Origin: Nitrososphaera sp.
GTDB taxonomy: Archaea > Thermoproteota > Nitrososphaeria > Nitrososphaerales > Nitrososphaeraceae
Direction of reading: 5' to 3'
NCBI GenBank assembly: GCA_025935445.1
Contig: JAICVG010000108.1
Coordinates: 1 to 5,464 of the forward strand
Length of the DNA: 5,464 nt
The notes under the pieces are model-generated. The model saw nothing but the letters and a program-made list of their open reading frames with translations. It was not told the origin of the DNA and did not search any database. This document shows, one piece after another, positions 1-5,464 of this stretch. Within the stretch, counting starts at the first letter, position 1. Every line of letters starts with the position of its first letter. The position numbers and the translations under genes are program-made.

Positions 1-199
1 GAAGAAGTCGATCTTAGTATACGAGAGCCACAGATACTGCATTGCGAAACTGCCCTCAAATTTTAAGTCACTTGCAAGCTCTAAGTACTGCAAGCATGAA
101 GTATTCTCCAATGACAGCAAGATCTACGGTACACAGTTTCACCCGGAAAAGAGCGGAGACGACGGCCTAGCTCTTCTAAAAAATTTCCTAACGACATAA
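1..199 (+). CDS. Class I glutamine amidotransferase, C-terminal end (partial)
   Basis: The gene enters from the left edge, reads in the frame beginning at base 2, and ends with TAA at 197-199, leaving 65 residues. The motif GTQFHPEKSG is visible near the end. Its His and Glu are the second and third members of the Cys-His-Glu triad that releases ammonia from glutamine in class I amidotransferases. The nucleophile Cys lies outside the window. The segment before it (ESHRY, then a KLPSNF-type loop and a Cys-containing strand) resembles the GuaA-type amidotransferase group (COG0518) more than TrpG or PdxT. The KSG after HPE is also seen in HisH-like proteins, so the acceptor substrate is undecided: GMP synthase subunit, histidine pathway or a stand-alone amidotransferase. 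The next gene starts 12 bases downstream on the same strand, suggesting co-transcription. The family call is firm and the subfamily is not. Confidence 0.85.
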   Translation, partial: KKSILVYESHRYCIAKLPSNFKSLASSKYCKHEVFSNDSKIYGTQFHPEKSGDDGLALLKNFLTT

Positions 200-211
200 G
201 AAGAATTTTAT

Positions 212-1183
212 TTGCTTGTGAGACACAGAGAGAGTACAGGCTTGGAATCCCAACCAGAGCATTTCATCAGTTTGCCTCTTGTAAGCAAGAAGGAAGACAG
301 TGCAGATCTACCACTTGTAATGAATGTTGTCATCAAATACTGGGGTGAAGATTTCTCTCCGCCCACATCTGGCGCGGCAGGCGACAGAGGTGCCACAATG
401 ATTCATGGGATTGAGCTTGGAGAAGCACTCGGTTTTTCTTCATACATTTACAAAAGCTCAATGAAGGATCTCAAAAAGCGAATCGATCAAGGCATTCCGC
501 CTATAGTAATAATGCCGGGCATACAGGCAACCGTGCAGCATGCAACGGTCGTATCAGGCTACAATAGCGAGGAGCGCAGGATCCTTACCTATGTCCCAGA
601 ACCTGACACGATAGGTGCAATTCCAGAGTCAAAGTTTGAGCAGGATTGGGAGCAAGACGACATGATTGCCATAATTATGATTCCTTCAGACATGAAGGAG
701 CTGCTAAAGAATGAAAACCTCATGTTTCCTAAATCCAACAGGATCTGCTTTGAGGCGGAAGGATTGAGACAACACGGAAAAGTTAATGAGGCCATCGAAA
801 GCTTGCAAAAAGCTATAGAAATCGACTCAGACAACCCGCAGGCATGGAATCTTCTCGGTGGCATATATAATGAGACAAATTCCGATCAGGCTGTCCCTTG
901 CTACCAAAATGCAATCAAGCTGAACTCAAAGTACTATCTAGCCTACCGTGGTCTTGGCAACTATTACCTAAAAATGAAGGATTATTCACTTGCGGAAGCG
1001 TACTACAGCAATGCGATAAACATCAATCCATCCCGCTTTACTCCTATATACAAGAATCGCGCAATAGCGAGGATGCAGCTTGGCAACAATCAAGGTGCAA
1101 AAGAAGATTTAGTCAAATATCTGGAGCAGATGCCAGCGGCTGACGACCGAAAGAGCATCCAAGAAGCACTGGATCAGTTTTGA
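212..1183 (+). CDS. C39-peptidase-like domain protein with C-terminal TPR repeats, probably catalytically inactive
   Basis: This gene encodes 323 residues in two parts. Residues about 18-158 follow the papain-like C39 fold pattern: a first helix ending in VVIKYWGE, a central GIELGEALGF-like segment, HATVVSGY with the expected His110, then YVPEP and a late Trp (DWEQDD). In active C39 enzymes the helix begins Asp-Cys-Gly-Pro. Here the aligned stretch is ADLP, so the nucleophile position holds Asp32, and the usual Asp-Pro after the His strand is Glu-Pro. The domain is therefore probably a binding module and not a peptidase. Residues about 176-310 hold roughly four TPR units, such as AIESLQKAIEIDSDNPQAW and AEAYYSNAININPS, which usually mediate protein contacts. 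No signal peptide or membrane helix is visible, so it is likely cytoplasmic. The start is uncertain: TTG at 212 or GTG at 218, with no clear Shine-Dalgarno. It is probably in an operon with the upstream amidotransferase. The same C39-plus-TPR order occurs in some bacterial proteins. Confidence 0.85.
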   Translation: MLVRHRESTGLESQPEHFISLPLVSKKEDSADLPLVMNVVIKYWGEDFSPPTSGAAGDRGATMIHGIELGEALGFSSYIYKSSMKDLKKRIDQGIPPIVIMPGIQATVQHATVVSGYNSEERRILTYVPEPDTIGAIPESKFEQDWEQDDMIAIIMIPSDMKELLKNENLMFPKSNRICFEAEGLRQHGKVNEAIESLQKAIEIDSDNPQAWNLLGGIYNETNSDQAVPCYQNAIKLNSKYYLAYRGLGNYYLKMKDYSLAEAYYSNAININPSRFTPIYKNRAIARMQLGNNQGAKEDLVKYLEQMPAADDRKSIQEALDQF

Positions 1184-1241
1184 TCCTCTGTTCATAGAGC
1201 ATTTGCTTCTTTTCAAGTATCAAGCAAGGTTTTTGCCTTTT
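1171..1241 (+). terminator. Hairpin over the stop codon followed by T-rich tracts
   Basis: A perfect 6-bp inverted repeat, GGATCA-GTTT-TGATCC, spans 1171-1186 and includes the TGA stop of the TPR gene. T-rich stretches follow at about 1207-1214, 1230-1234 and 1238-1241. T-tracts are the main termination signal for archaeal RNA polymerase, so this is a reasonable 3' end for the amidotransferase/TPR transcript. The hairpin is short and not G+C-rich, so it may be incidental. Confidence 0.4.
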
Positions 1242-1574
1242 GCAATGCCCACTGCATATGCGGGACATTTATAGAACTAACTCCACAATTTAATGACGTC
1301 TGTGGTGTGACTTTTGACATGTCAGTAAACACCAGCTGTGACGTCCTCAAGTTTGGGATCAAGTATGGGAGTGTTATGATAGTAGGCTCTGCTGTATTGG
1401 TTAGTTCGGCTGATGATGACCAATTCAAGCAATACGGCTCAATTGTGATGGGCTCAACCCTCGTTTTCTACTAGTCTATCCATAGGCATTGGCAAGCTAA
1501 AGCAAAACTTCATGTTGAGGCTCAAGAATGGCAATACGACCAAACTGCAAATTATCTTTATCACGTTTGCATAG
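1184..1574 (+). pseudogene. Possible decayed coding remnant with one frameshift
   Basis: Directly after the TPR stop, the same frame stays open for 96 codons to TAG at 1472-1474, but it has no start codon near its beginning. The first candidates are GTG at 1307 and ATG at 1319. Its translation contains an alternating, beta-like segment (KFGIKYGSVMIVGSAVLV). In the zone 1449-1471 the next frame opens and reads on as LSIGIGKLKQNFMLRLKNG and similar to TAG at 1572-1574, which would extend the same kind of beta-rich sequence through one frameshift. I do not recognise the family. The opposite strand also has an open frame over 1213-1428, so coding on either strand is unproven. The stretch 1575-1644 shows nothing I can assign. 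Confidence 0.22.
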
Positions 1575-1644
1575 AAGCTTAGGTCTTTTGAGTAAGCGTT
1601 CCAATGCAATGTCGTTTACAAGCCTCCCACGAAGGAATCTGACT

Positions 1645-2991
1645 CTAAGGATGTTGCTGCTTGAACAGTTTGGAGTCTATTATTATTTTCTCTGTTGCAT
1701 CCAGAAGCTTCTTTACGTCATCTTCTTCGTGGGCAAAGGATAACGCCGCCATTTTTGTCGGCAGGAAAAATATTCCATGGTTCGCCATAAGCGCAAGATG
1801 GTATCTTTTTAAAAGGTGTCTGTTTGACTTTGCGACATCGGTTGCATCCATAACAGCATCCTTGCTGAAGTGTGTCAAAAACATGGAGCCTGCGCCTGTC
1901 ACCTGGCATGGAATTCCTGATTCGGCAAATAATTTGGCTAGCCCTTTCCTTGCCATGCCTCCAAGCCTGTCAATTTTGCTGTATACTTGCTGTTTGTTTT
2001 TCCTCAAAAAGTTGAGCGTCTCAAGACCTGCAGTCGTTGTCATTGGATTGGCTGAAAATGTCCCACCCCCTATAGCACAGCGTGATTCTTTATCTGCTGT
2101 TGCGACAGGATCTGCAAGGGACATTATCTCTTTGTCGCCACATAATATACCGATCGGCATTCCGCCACCGGCTACCTTGCCAAGAGTAAACAGATCAGGT
2201 TCTAGCCTGTAGATATCTGCAGCTCCCTGAAGGGAGAGCCTAAAGCCTGTGACTATCTCGTCCAGTATGAAAAGGCTGCCGTTCTTTTTAGCAAATTCTT
2301 CTAAGCCCTGCAGGTAGCCGTCGATTGGTGGGACGCATCCTGCGCCGCCGAGCACGGGCTCGATGATGATGCACGCTAAGTCGTCCTTGACCGTCTCAAG
2401 GACTTTAAGGGACGCGTCAAGGTTGTTAAATGGTATCGATTCCACAAATTGTCCCTCATCCTGCACAAGACCTAGTCCTTCCTCTTGCTCAAATGGATAG
2501 TTGACTGTTTGCATAAGTGTGGTGTTGAAGCCGTGCCAGCCGCCTATCGCCTTTGCAACGATTCGTCTCCCAGTTCTTGCGCGAGCAAGCCTGATTGCGT
2601 ACATAGTGGCTTCTGAGCCAGTGCTGCTAAAGCGCATCATTTCGGCCCGGGGCATCAGCTTTTGGATGTTTTCTGCGAGCTCAACGCTCACTCTGTTGAC
2701 CGTGCCATAGAGGATGCCATTTTTGGCCTGCTTGGCCAGAGCGTTGACAACCACCTTAGGAGAGTGACCTAAAATAAGTGCCCAGTGCCCCATCCAGTAA
2801 TCTGTGTATTTATTGTCGTCTACATCGCTCAGTTGCTTACGCTTTGCGCCGGTTACGAAAAACGGATAAGGTTCGAAATAGCGAATATTGTGACTGACAC
2901 CGCCTGGGAAAACTTTAATAGCGCGGGTATAAAGGCGGCTTGACTTTTTTGTTTTGTGCTTGTAATTTTTCAAAAAGTCATGCTGGTGCAT
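1645..2991 (-). CDS. Glutamate-1-semialdehyde 2,1-aminomutase-like class III aminotransferase
   Basis: This is a PLP-dependent fold-type I enzyme of 448 residues from ATG at 2991. Residue numbers below use that start. Family marks in order are FPGGVSHNIRYF near residue 28, LILGH at 72-76, the PLP-phosphate loop SSTGSEATMYA at 122-132, GGWHGF at 150-155, the cofactor-binding Asp in FILDEIVTGFR (Asp244), the Schiff-base lysine in TLGKVAGGGMPIG (Lys272), and GGGTFSANPMT near 308. The GKxxGGGxPxG context is typical of glutamate-1-semialdehyde aminomutase (HemL, tetrapyrrole synthesis). However, canonical HemL usually has PGGVNSPVR, a Tyr before HG and TLSGNP, while this protein has PGGVSHNIR, Trp and TFSANP. 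It may therefore be a paralogue with another amino-acid substrate, so no symbol is given. The reading frame is open upstream to ATG 3081 (478 residues). I prefer 2991 because PGG then lies at the family's usual distance from the start, and a TATA-like box sits about 31 bases upstream. Confidence 0.88.
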   Translation of the reverse strand: MHQHDFLKNYKHKTKKSSRLYTRAIKVFPGGVSHNIRYFEPYPFFVTGAKRKQLSDVDDNKYTDYWMGHWALILGHSPKVVVNALAKQAKNGILYGTVNRVSVELAENIQKLMPRAEMMRFSSTGSEATMYAIRLARARTGRRIVAKAIGGWHGFNTTLMQTVNYPFEQEEGLGLVQDEGQFVESIPFNNLDASLKVLETVKDDLACIIIEPVLGGAGCVPPIDGYLQGLEEFAKKNGSLFILDEIVTGFRLSLQGAADIYRLEPDLFTLGKVAGGGMPIGILCGDKEIMSLADPVATADKESRCAIGGGTFSANPMTTTAGLETLNFLRKNKQQVYSKIDRLGGMARKGLAKLFAESGIPCQVTGAGSMFLTHFSKDAVMDATDVAKSNRHLLKRYHLALMANHGIFFLPTKMAALSFAHEEDDVKKLLDATEKIIIDSKLFKQQHP

Positions 2992-3003
2992 AGATGCACC
3001 TGC
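2982..3003. repeat. Inverted repeat spanning the aminotransferase start codon
   Basis: GGTGCA (2985-2990) and TGCACC (2995-3000) are perfect arms around TAGA. The stem can extend past one mismatch with GC/GC outside. On the minus strand the preferred ATG (2989-2991) lies at the loop and the 3' arm, and the predicted transcription start also falls here. It could be an operator or an mRNA hairpin affecting start access. It could also be chance. Confidence 0.35.
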
Positions 3004-3019
3004 GTGTAAACTAGTCGCT

Positions 3020-3030
3020 CTATAATCTTT
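3020..3030 (-). promoter_or_regulatory. TATA box candidate for the aminotransferase
   Basis: On the minus strand the bases read AAAGATTATAG, preceded by the purine-rich run GGAAA, which resembles an archaeal BRE/TATA pair. The centre lies about 31 bases before ATG 2991. Initiation about 26 bases downstream would give a leader of only a few bases, as is common in archaea. This supports the shorter start. Confidence 0.45.
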
Positions 3031-3120
3031 TCCTTTCCAACTATTGTTTAATGGACAGCAATGTGAACATTTTCTCATCATAACACAACCATAAGTTAAG
3101 GTGCTCCGTCATAGCACGCA

Positions 3121-3136
3121 CATAAATTAAAAATAG
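3121..3136 (-). promoter_or_regulatory. Alternative distal TATA-like element for the aminotransferase
   Basis: The minus strand reads CTATTTTTAATTTATG. If used, transcription would begin near 3100 and could serve the longer reading from ATG 3081 or 3078. The region is AT-rich, so such matches are expected by chance. It is listed because it is the main competitor of the 3020-3030 element. Confidence 0.25.
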
Positions 3137-3439
3137 TGCATCACTTCATAGAGAATTTTTGGTAGATTCTTGGAGGCAAGTAAAAACACAGAACATACAC
3201 AAAATATAAAAGACGAAAGGTGGAAGGTTTGTAAGAATAGACCGGCTAAGGCTCGCATACAATTTTTGTTTATCCTAAGAACGCGCAATCTCTACTCGTG
3301 ACAAATTTTAATTCTATAGATGAAGGGTAAATTGTATTCCCTCTTTTTACATTTGCTTCTTATTATTCGTCACACGACTTTAACTTAGGAGTATAGTAAA
3401 ATATTCTCATGACGCCTGCGAGGAATCAGTCAATAGTCC

Positions 3440-3450
3440 ATATAAAATAA
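3440..3450 (+). promoter_or_regulatory. TATA box candidate for the RidA gene
   Basis: ATATAAAATAA matches the archaeal TATA consensus. Initiation about 26 bases downstream (near 3471) would give a leader of about 34 bases that keeps the purine-rich ribosome binding site. A second AT-rich match at about 3467-3480 would place the start near 3500 and lose that site, so the first is preferred. Confidence 0.45.
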
Positions 3451-3484
3451 TGTGCTATTTTACAGCAAAATAAAATAATAGAGT

Positions 3485-3495
3485 GGAGGAGAGGG
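3485..3495 (+). promoter_or_regulatory. Shine-Dalgarno region of the RidA gene
   Basis: GGAGGAGAGGG is strongly complementary to the anti-Shine-Dalgarno end of 16S rRNA. Its 3' part lies 9 bases before ATG 3505, and only 0-5 bases before the alternative TTG at 3496. This decides for the ATG. Confidence 0.6.
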
Positions 3496-3504
3496 TTGAA
3501 TTGT

Positions 3505-3948
3505 ATGATAGAAGAAAAACTTGCTTTACTTGGTATTAGCCTTCCGATTGCACCAAAACCGGCTGGGTCATACGTGCCTGTGGTCATCTCCGGCAACCTC
3601 GCTTTCGTAGCCGGGCAGATCCCAATGGAAGGCAAACACGTCAAGTTCACAGGCAAGGTTGACTCAATAGAAATAGGTCAGGAGGCTGCCCGCTTGTGCA
3701 CCATAAACGCGCTTGCGCAATTAAAGGCGTCTCTTGGGAGCCTCGATAAGGTCAAGCGAGTTATTAAGGTCACAGGATTTGTTAACAGCGAACCTTCATT
3801 TGCTGACCACGTGAAGGTAATCAACGCCGCCTCAGATCTGCTAGTAAATATCTTTGGCGAAAAGGGCAAACATGCAAGGGCAGCCGTAGGCGTAAGTAGC
3901 CTACCTCTTGATAGTACCGTGGAGTTGGAGCTTATAGCGGAGGTTTAG
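3505..3948 (+). CDS. RidA (YjgF/YER057c/UK114) family reactive-imine deaminase
   Basis: This protein has 147 residues. It shows the family pattern GNLAFVAGQIP (30-40), AARLCTINALAQLKASLG (61-78), VKVTGFVNS (88-95) and the C-terminal signature HARAAVGVSSLPLDSTVELELIAEV. Arg125 in HARAAVGV matches the arginine that binds the carboxylate of 2-aminoacrylate and related imines in active RidA. Glu140 lies in the usual VELE position. RidA trimers hydrolyse enamine/imine intermediates released by PLP enzymes to keto acids and ammonia. The long N-terminal LGISLPIAPKPAGSYVPVV and the length above 130 residues place it in the longer-type RidA-like subgroup and not next to the E. coli RidA type, so its exact substrate is uncertain. 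It is divergent from a PLP aminotransferase and converges with the DHH gene. ATG 3505 is chosen by the Shine-Dalgarno spacing. An in-frame TTG at 3496 is less likely. Confidence 0.92.
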   Translation: MIEEKLALLGISLPIAPKPAGSYVPVVISGNLAFVAGQIPMEGKHVKFTGKVDSIEIGQEAARLCTINALAQLKASLGSLDKVKRVIKVTGFVNSEPSFADHVKVINAASDLLVNIFGEKGKHARAAVGVSSLPLDSTVELELIAEV

Positions 3949-3956
3949 TCGCATAT

Positions 3957-3979
3957 GCAGGAGCGAGGTCTCCTCCTGC
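3957..3979 (+). terminator. Hairpin after the RidA gene, possible terminator
   Basis: A perfect 7-bp stem, GCAGGAG / CTCCTGC, with a 9-base loop begins 8 bases after the RidA stop, in the convergent spacer 3949-4086. No long T-run follows it directly. A TTTTTTT tract lies further on at 4098-4104, inside the 3' end of the opposing gene, and may be the actual stop signal for plus-strand RNA. The rest of the spacer shows nothing notable. Confidence 0.4.
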
Positions 3980-4086
3980 TAGCCTTTCATCCGGCCACTT
4001 TCCTATTGGAACGAAAATCCCTAAAGAGATCCATCTCACGTTCAGAGGTAAATGGGGTCGCATCATCTAAACTATACGAGGGAAAT

Positions 4087-5070
4087 TTACTGGTTGATTT
4101 TTTTATTAAGGGTTTCTATAAATTTTTGAAGATTAGCCTTTGGAATTACTGCTCCGGCTGCTCTATCATGACCGCCCCCGCCTCCTCCAAGCTCGGATGT
4201 AATGTCATTTGTTAATCTGCCAAGGTGCACCTTGCAATCGGCTGATCCCCGTATCGAGACGACATATGACTTGAGATCGTCCTTTAGCTTATAGACCATG
4301 GCAGCAGGCTTGCCAGAAGAGCCAAGCACGAAATTAACTACCATGCTTGATGATAGATCCACTGAACTCGCAGCATGGGCAAGATTGTCCAACTTGACAA
4401 CTGATTCCCGTATTGACTCGACTGCATTTGCCACTTTTTTTGCAAATTTTTCTGCCATGTCGAAACCGCCTTTGATGTCATGGGGATATTTCATCTTCGC
4501 AAGTGTCTCAACCATCTTTATAAGAAAGGCATCGTCATGTTGGTTGGCAGATATCATATACGACAATGCGGTTGACTCAAGCATCAAGAATTGCCGGTCA
4601 AATCTCGAAACTGTCGATGATGCTAGGGGTTTGTTCTCCATATAATCTGTGAGCGCACCCATTGCTGCAAAAAATGCCGCATGCTCTGGCAGCTTTTTCT
4701 TATACTTTGTATAAACCTGTATGCTTGTGCACTCTTCAATTGTGCGGACAAGCGTCACATCTGCTTTCTTGAGGGCCTGTAGGGTTTCTTTGCTAATATC
4801 ATGATGATCAATGTATATCACTTCTGCGCCTGTAGAAACTATTCTGTGAAGCAATTCTGCGAATTTCTGCTCATTCTTTTTTGACAAGCCCAGATCGCAT
4901 ATGAACAAATGCTCGATCTTATCAAGCGTATCCGCCACCTTGTCCAGCCTTGAGATGAGATTGGCATAATCCACGAGCACTACTTTTGATATATCAAATG
5001 CTGCTTTGACAAGCGCAGCAGAGCATATGCCGTCCACGTCTTCTTTGTGTGATATGCAAACGCTAGGCAT
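4087..5070 (-). CDS. DHH/DHHA1 family phosphoesterase (RecJ/NrnA-like)
   Basis: This protein has 327 residues from ATG 5070. The frame also allows ATG 5088 or 5094 (335 residues). In the shorter numbering, motif I is SHKEDVDGICSAAL (Asp11, Asp13), motif II is FICDLG (Asp59), the DHH motif is IDHHD (88-91) and the motif IV Asp is in GALTDY (Asp142). These Asp/His residues bind two Mn ions. The C-terminal DHHA1 domain carries GGGGGGHDRAAG (about 295-306), the substrate-binding glycine loop with its His. The full metal set is present, so an active enzyme is expected. Members cleave phosphodiesters in short oligonucleotides, single-stranded DNA, cyclic dinucleotides or pAp, and the sequence does not decide between these. 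Length and two-domain plan fit NrnA-like and archaeal RecJ-like proteins. It lies just downstream of the 23S rRNA on the same strand, but a T-tract and a promoter candidate separate them, so it is probably its own unit. ATG 5070 is preferred because the family usually starts a few residues before motif I. Confidence 0.92.
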   Translation of the reverse strand: MPSVCISHKEDVDGICSAALVKAAFDISKVVLVDYANLISRLDKVADTLDKIEHLFICDLGLSKKNEQKFAELLHRIVSTGAEVIYIDHHDISKETLQALKKADVTLVRTIEECTSIQVYTKYKKKLPEHAAFFAAMGALTDYMENKPLASSTVSRFDRQFLMLESTALSYMISANQHDDAFLIKMVETLAKMKYPHDIKGGFDMAEKFAKKVANAVESIRESVVKLDNLAHAASSVDLSSSMVVNFVLGSSGKPAAMVYKLKDDLKSYVVSIRGSADCKVHLGRLTNDITSELGGGGGGHDRAAGAVIPKANLQKFIETLNKKINQ

Positions 5071-5098
5071 TACCTTCGAATAAAGCATCCACATCCCA

Positions 5099-5110
5099 GA
5101 TTTAATAGTT
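5099..5110 (-). promoter_or_regulatory. TATA-like element for the phosphoesterase gene
   Basis: The minus strand reads AACTATTAAATC, centred about 34 bases before ATG 5070, which would give a short leader of about 7 bases. A competing AT-rich match at about 5113-5122 would favour ATG 5088. The AT-rich context limits certainty. Confidence 0.33.
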
Positions 5111-5134
5111 CGTTAATTATTTTCATTAAGAATA

Positions 5135-5149
5135 GAAAAACAAAAAAAG
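5135..5149 (-). terminator. T-tract terminator of the rRNA transcript
   Basis: On the minus strand the sequence reads TTTTTTTGTTTTTCT, about 160 bases beyond the estimated 23S 3' end and upstream of the phosphoesterase promoter candidate. A T-run in the RNA-like strand is the standard archaeal termination signal, and this is the strongest one in the window. Confidence 0.65.
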
Positions 5150-5310
5150 ATGCAATCGTCGTGTAGAGGATCACAGGATTTGCTTATTACAACAGCTATA
5201 CGTATGTGTTCTTTGCGTGTTTCCGGAGGCTGCGAGAGAAGATGGTTGGTGTGTCTGTTGCCACTGCTACGTCTGTGGCTTACCACCAACGATTGATGGC
5301 ACAGACCAAT
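5150..5310 (-). other. 23S rRNA 3' trailer with an internal stem-loop
   Basis: This is the transcribed spacer between the estimated 23S end and the T-tract. It holds no 5S rRNA, tRNA or ORF that I can recognise. A two-part stem is visible: GTTGGTG (5245-5251) with CACCAAC (5284-5290), and inside it GCCAC (5260-5264) with GTGGC (5275-5279) around a 10-base loop. An alternative pairing joins GTCTGTG (5271-5277) with CACAGAC (5300-5306). Such trailers usually help processing of archaeal 23S precursors. The matching 5' flank lies outside the window. Confidence 0.45.
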
Positions 5311-5464
5311 TTGATTTAGTGCATTGGGCTATTGGGAATGGCAGGCTGAACACCTCGCCGAAGCTTGGTGCTTACACCTCCATCCCATCAACGCCATCTT
5401 CTATGGCCGCCCTTTTCCTTGCGGACGGCTGTCTTTTCTCGGGAAAGGCTTCGTCCTTAGATGC
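5311..5464 (-). rRNA. 23S ribosomal RNA, 3' end (partial)
   Basis: Read on the minus strand from the right edge, the sequence starts GCATCTAAGGACGAAGCC, matching the conserved GCATCTAAG-CGAA block of large-subunit rRNA domain VI. It continues through GTTGATGGG, GGTGTAAGCACCAAG, CGAGGTGTTCAGCC and CCCAATAGCCC, the archaeal form of the 23S 3'-terminal helices. The mature end is placed near 5311 by aligning, from memory, with the end of E. coli 23S, and may be off by about 10 bases. Only the last 150 or so bases of the gene are present. The 5' part and the 16S gene would lie beyond the right edge. Confidence 0.92.

Larger units (their letters stand above)
3082..3495. other. AT-rich divergent intergenic region, possible small transcript
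   Basis: There is no convincing protein gene in these 414 bases on either strand, only ORFs of about 15 codons. The region separates the divergent aminotransferase and RidA genes and holds their promoter candidates. A plus-strand TATA-like box (AAATATAAAAG, 3202-3212) would start RNA near 3232. A weak AGGG/CCCT hairpin (3324-3342) followed by TTTTT (3344-3348) could end it, giving an RNA of about 115 bases. No tRNA fold or clear C/D box pair is visible. The small RNA is speculative. Confidence 0.2.

Noticed and set aside
1213..1428. Minus-strand 71-residue ORF starting at TTG
   Set aside because: No ribosome binding site, promoter or recognised motif. It lies antisense to the possible plus-strand remnant and can be a shadow of it.
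2992..3081. N-terminal extension of the aminotransferase with a CSHCC cluster that could look like a zinc site
   Set aside because: The family start and the TATA-like box both fit ATG 2991, and the extension resembles no known domain. The Cys residues are probably translated leader.
3771..5180. Shared 12-base word TCACAGGATTTG in the RidA gene and near 5171
   Set aside because: A single pair of short matches in unrelated contexts, one of them coding, is expected by chance.
5150..5310. A tRNA or 5S rRNA behind 23S
   Set aside because: The stems do not form a cloverleaf, no T-loop GTTCRA-type block is in place, and no 5S-like conserved bases are visible.
1..5464. CRISPR array, insertion sequence, integrase or toxin-antitoxin genes
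   Set aside because: No regularly spaced repeats, terminal inverted repeats, transposase motifs or small paired ORFs with ribosome binding sites were seen.

Overview
The window looks like chromosomal DNA of an archaeon, most probably an ammonia-oxidising thaumarchaeon (Nitrososphaerota). The reasons are the archaeal-type 3' end of a 23S rRNA at the right edge with no 5S gene directly behind it, TATA-like promoter boxes close to start codons, T-tract terminators, and the style of the protein families (DHH/DHHA1 phosphoesterase, RidA, GSAM-like aminotransferase). The lineage is an inference from memory of these traits, not from a search.

Layout from left to right. Positions 1-199 carry the C-terminal end of a class I glutamine amidotransferase (+). 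Only 12 bases later, a 323-residue protein (212-1183, +) joins a C39-peptidase-like domain to a C-terminal TPR array. Its catalytic cysteine position appears to hold Asp. A perfect hairpin overlaps its stop codon. Positions 1184-1644 have no convincing intact gene, but they contain a long stop-free stretch in the same frame as the upstream gene, which continues in another frame and may be a decayed gene. A class III PLP aminotransferase related to glutamate-1-semialdehyde aminomutase lies on the minus strand (1645-2991). A 500-base AT-rich divergent region follows. It holds TATA-like boxes for both flanking genes and a possible small transcript. A RidA-family imine deaminase follows (3505-3948, +). 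It converges on a DHH/DHHA1 phosphoesterase on the minus strand (4087-5070). The last part (about 5311-5464, minus) is the 3' end of 23S rRNA. It is followed by a structured trailer and a strong T-tract terminator just before the phosphoesterase promoter.

How the genes relate. The amidotransferase and C39-like/TPR genes are probably co-transcribed. The PLP enzyme and RidA are divergent neighbours. This pairing is functionally suggestive, because RidA proteins remove reactive enamine/imine by-products of PLP enzymes, but co-regulation is not shown by the sequence. The phosphoesterase lies directly downstream of the rRNA operon in the same direction, with a terminator and its own promoter candidate between them. 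I see no mobile element, CRISPR array, tRNA or complete new defence-type system. The best leads are the apparently dead C39-like domain, the possible pseudogene after it, and the AT-rich divergent spacer.
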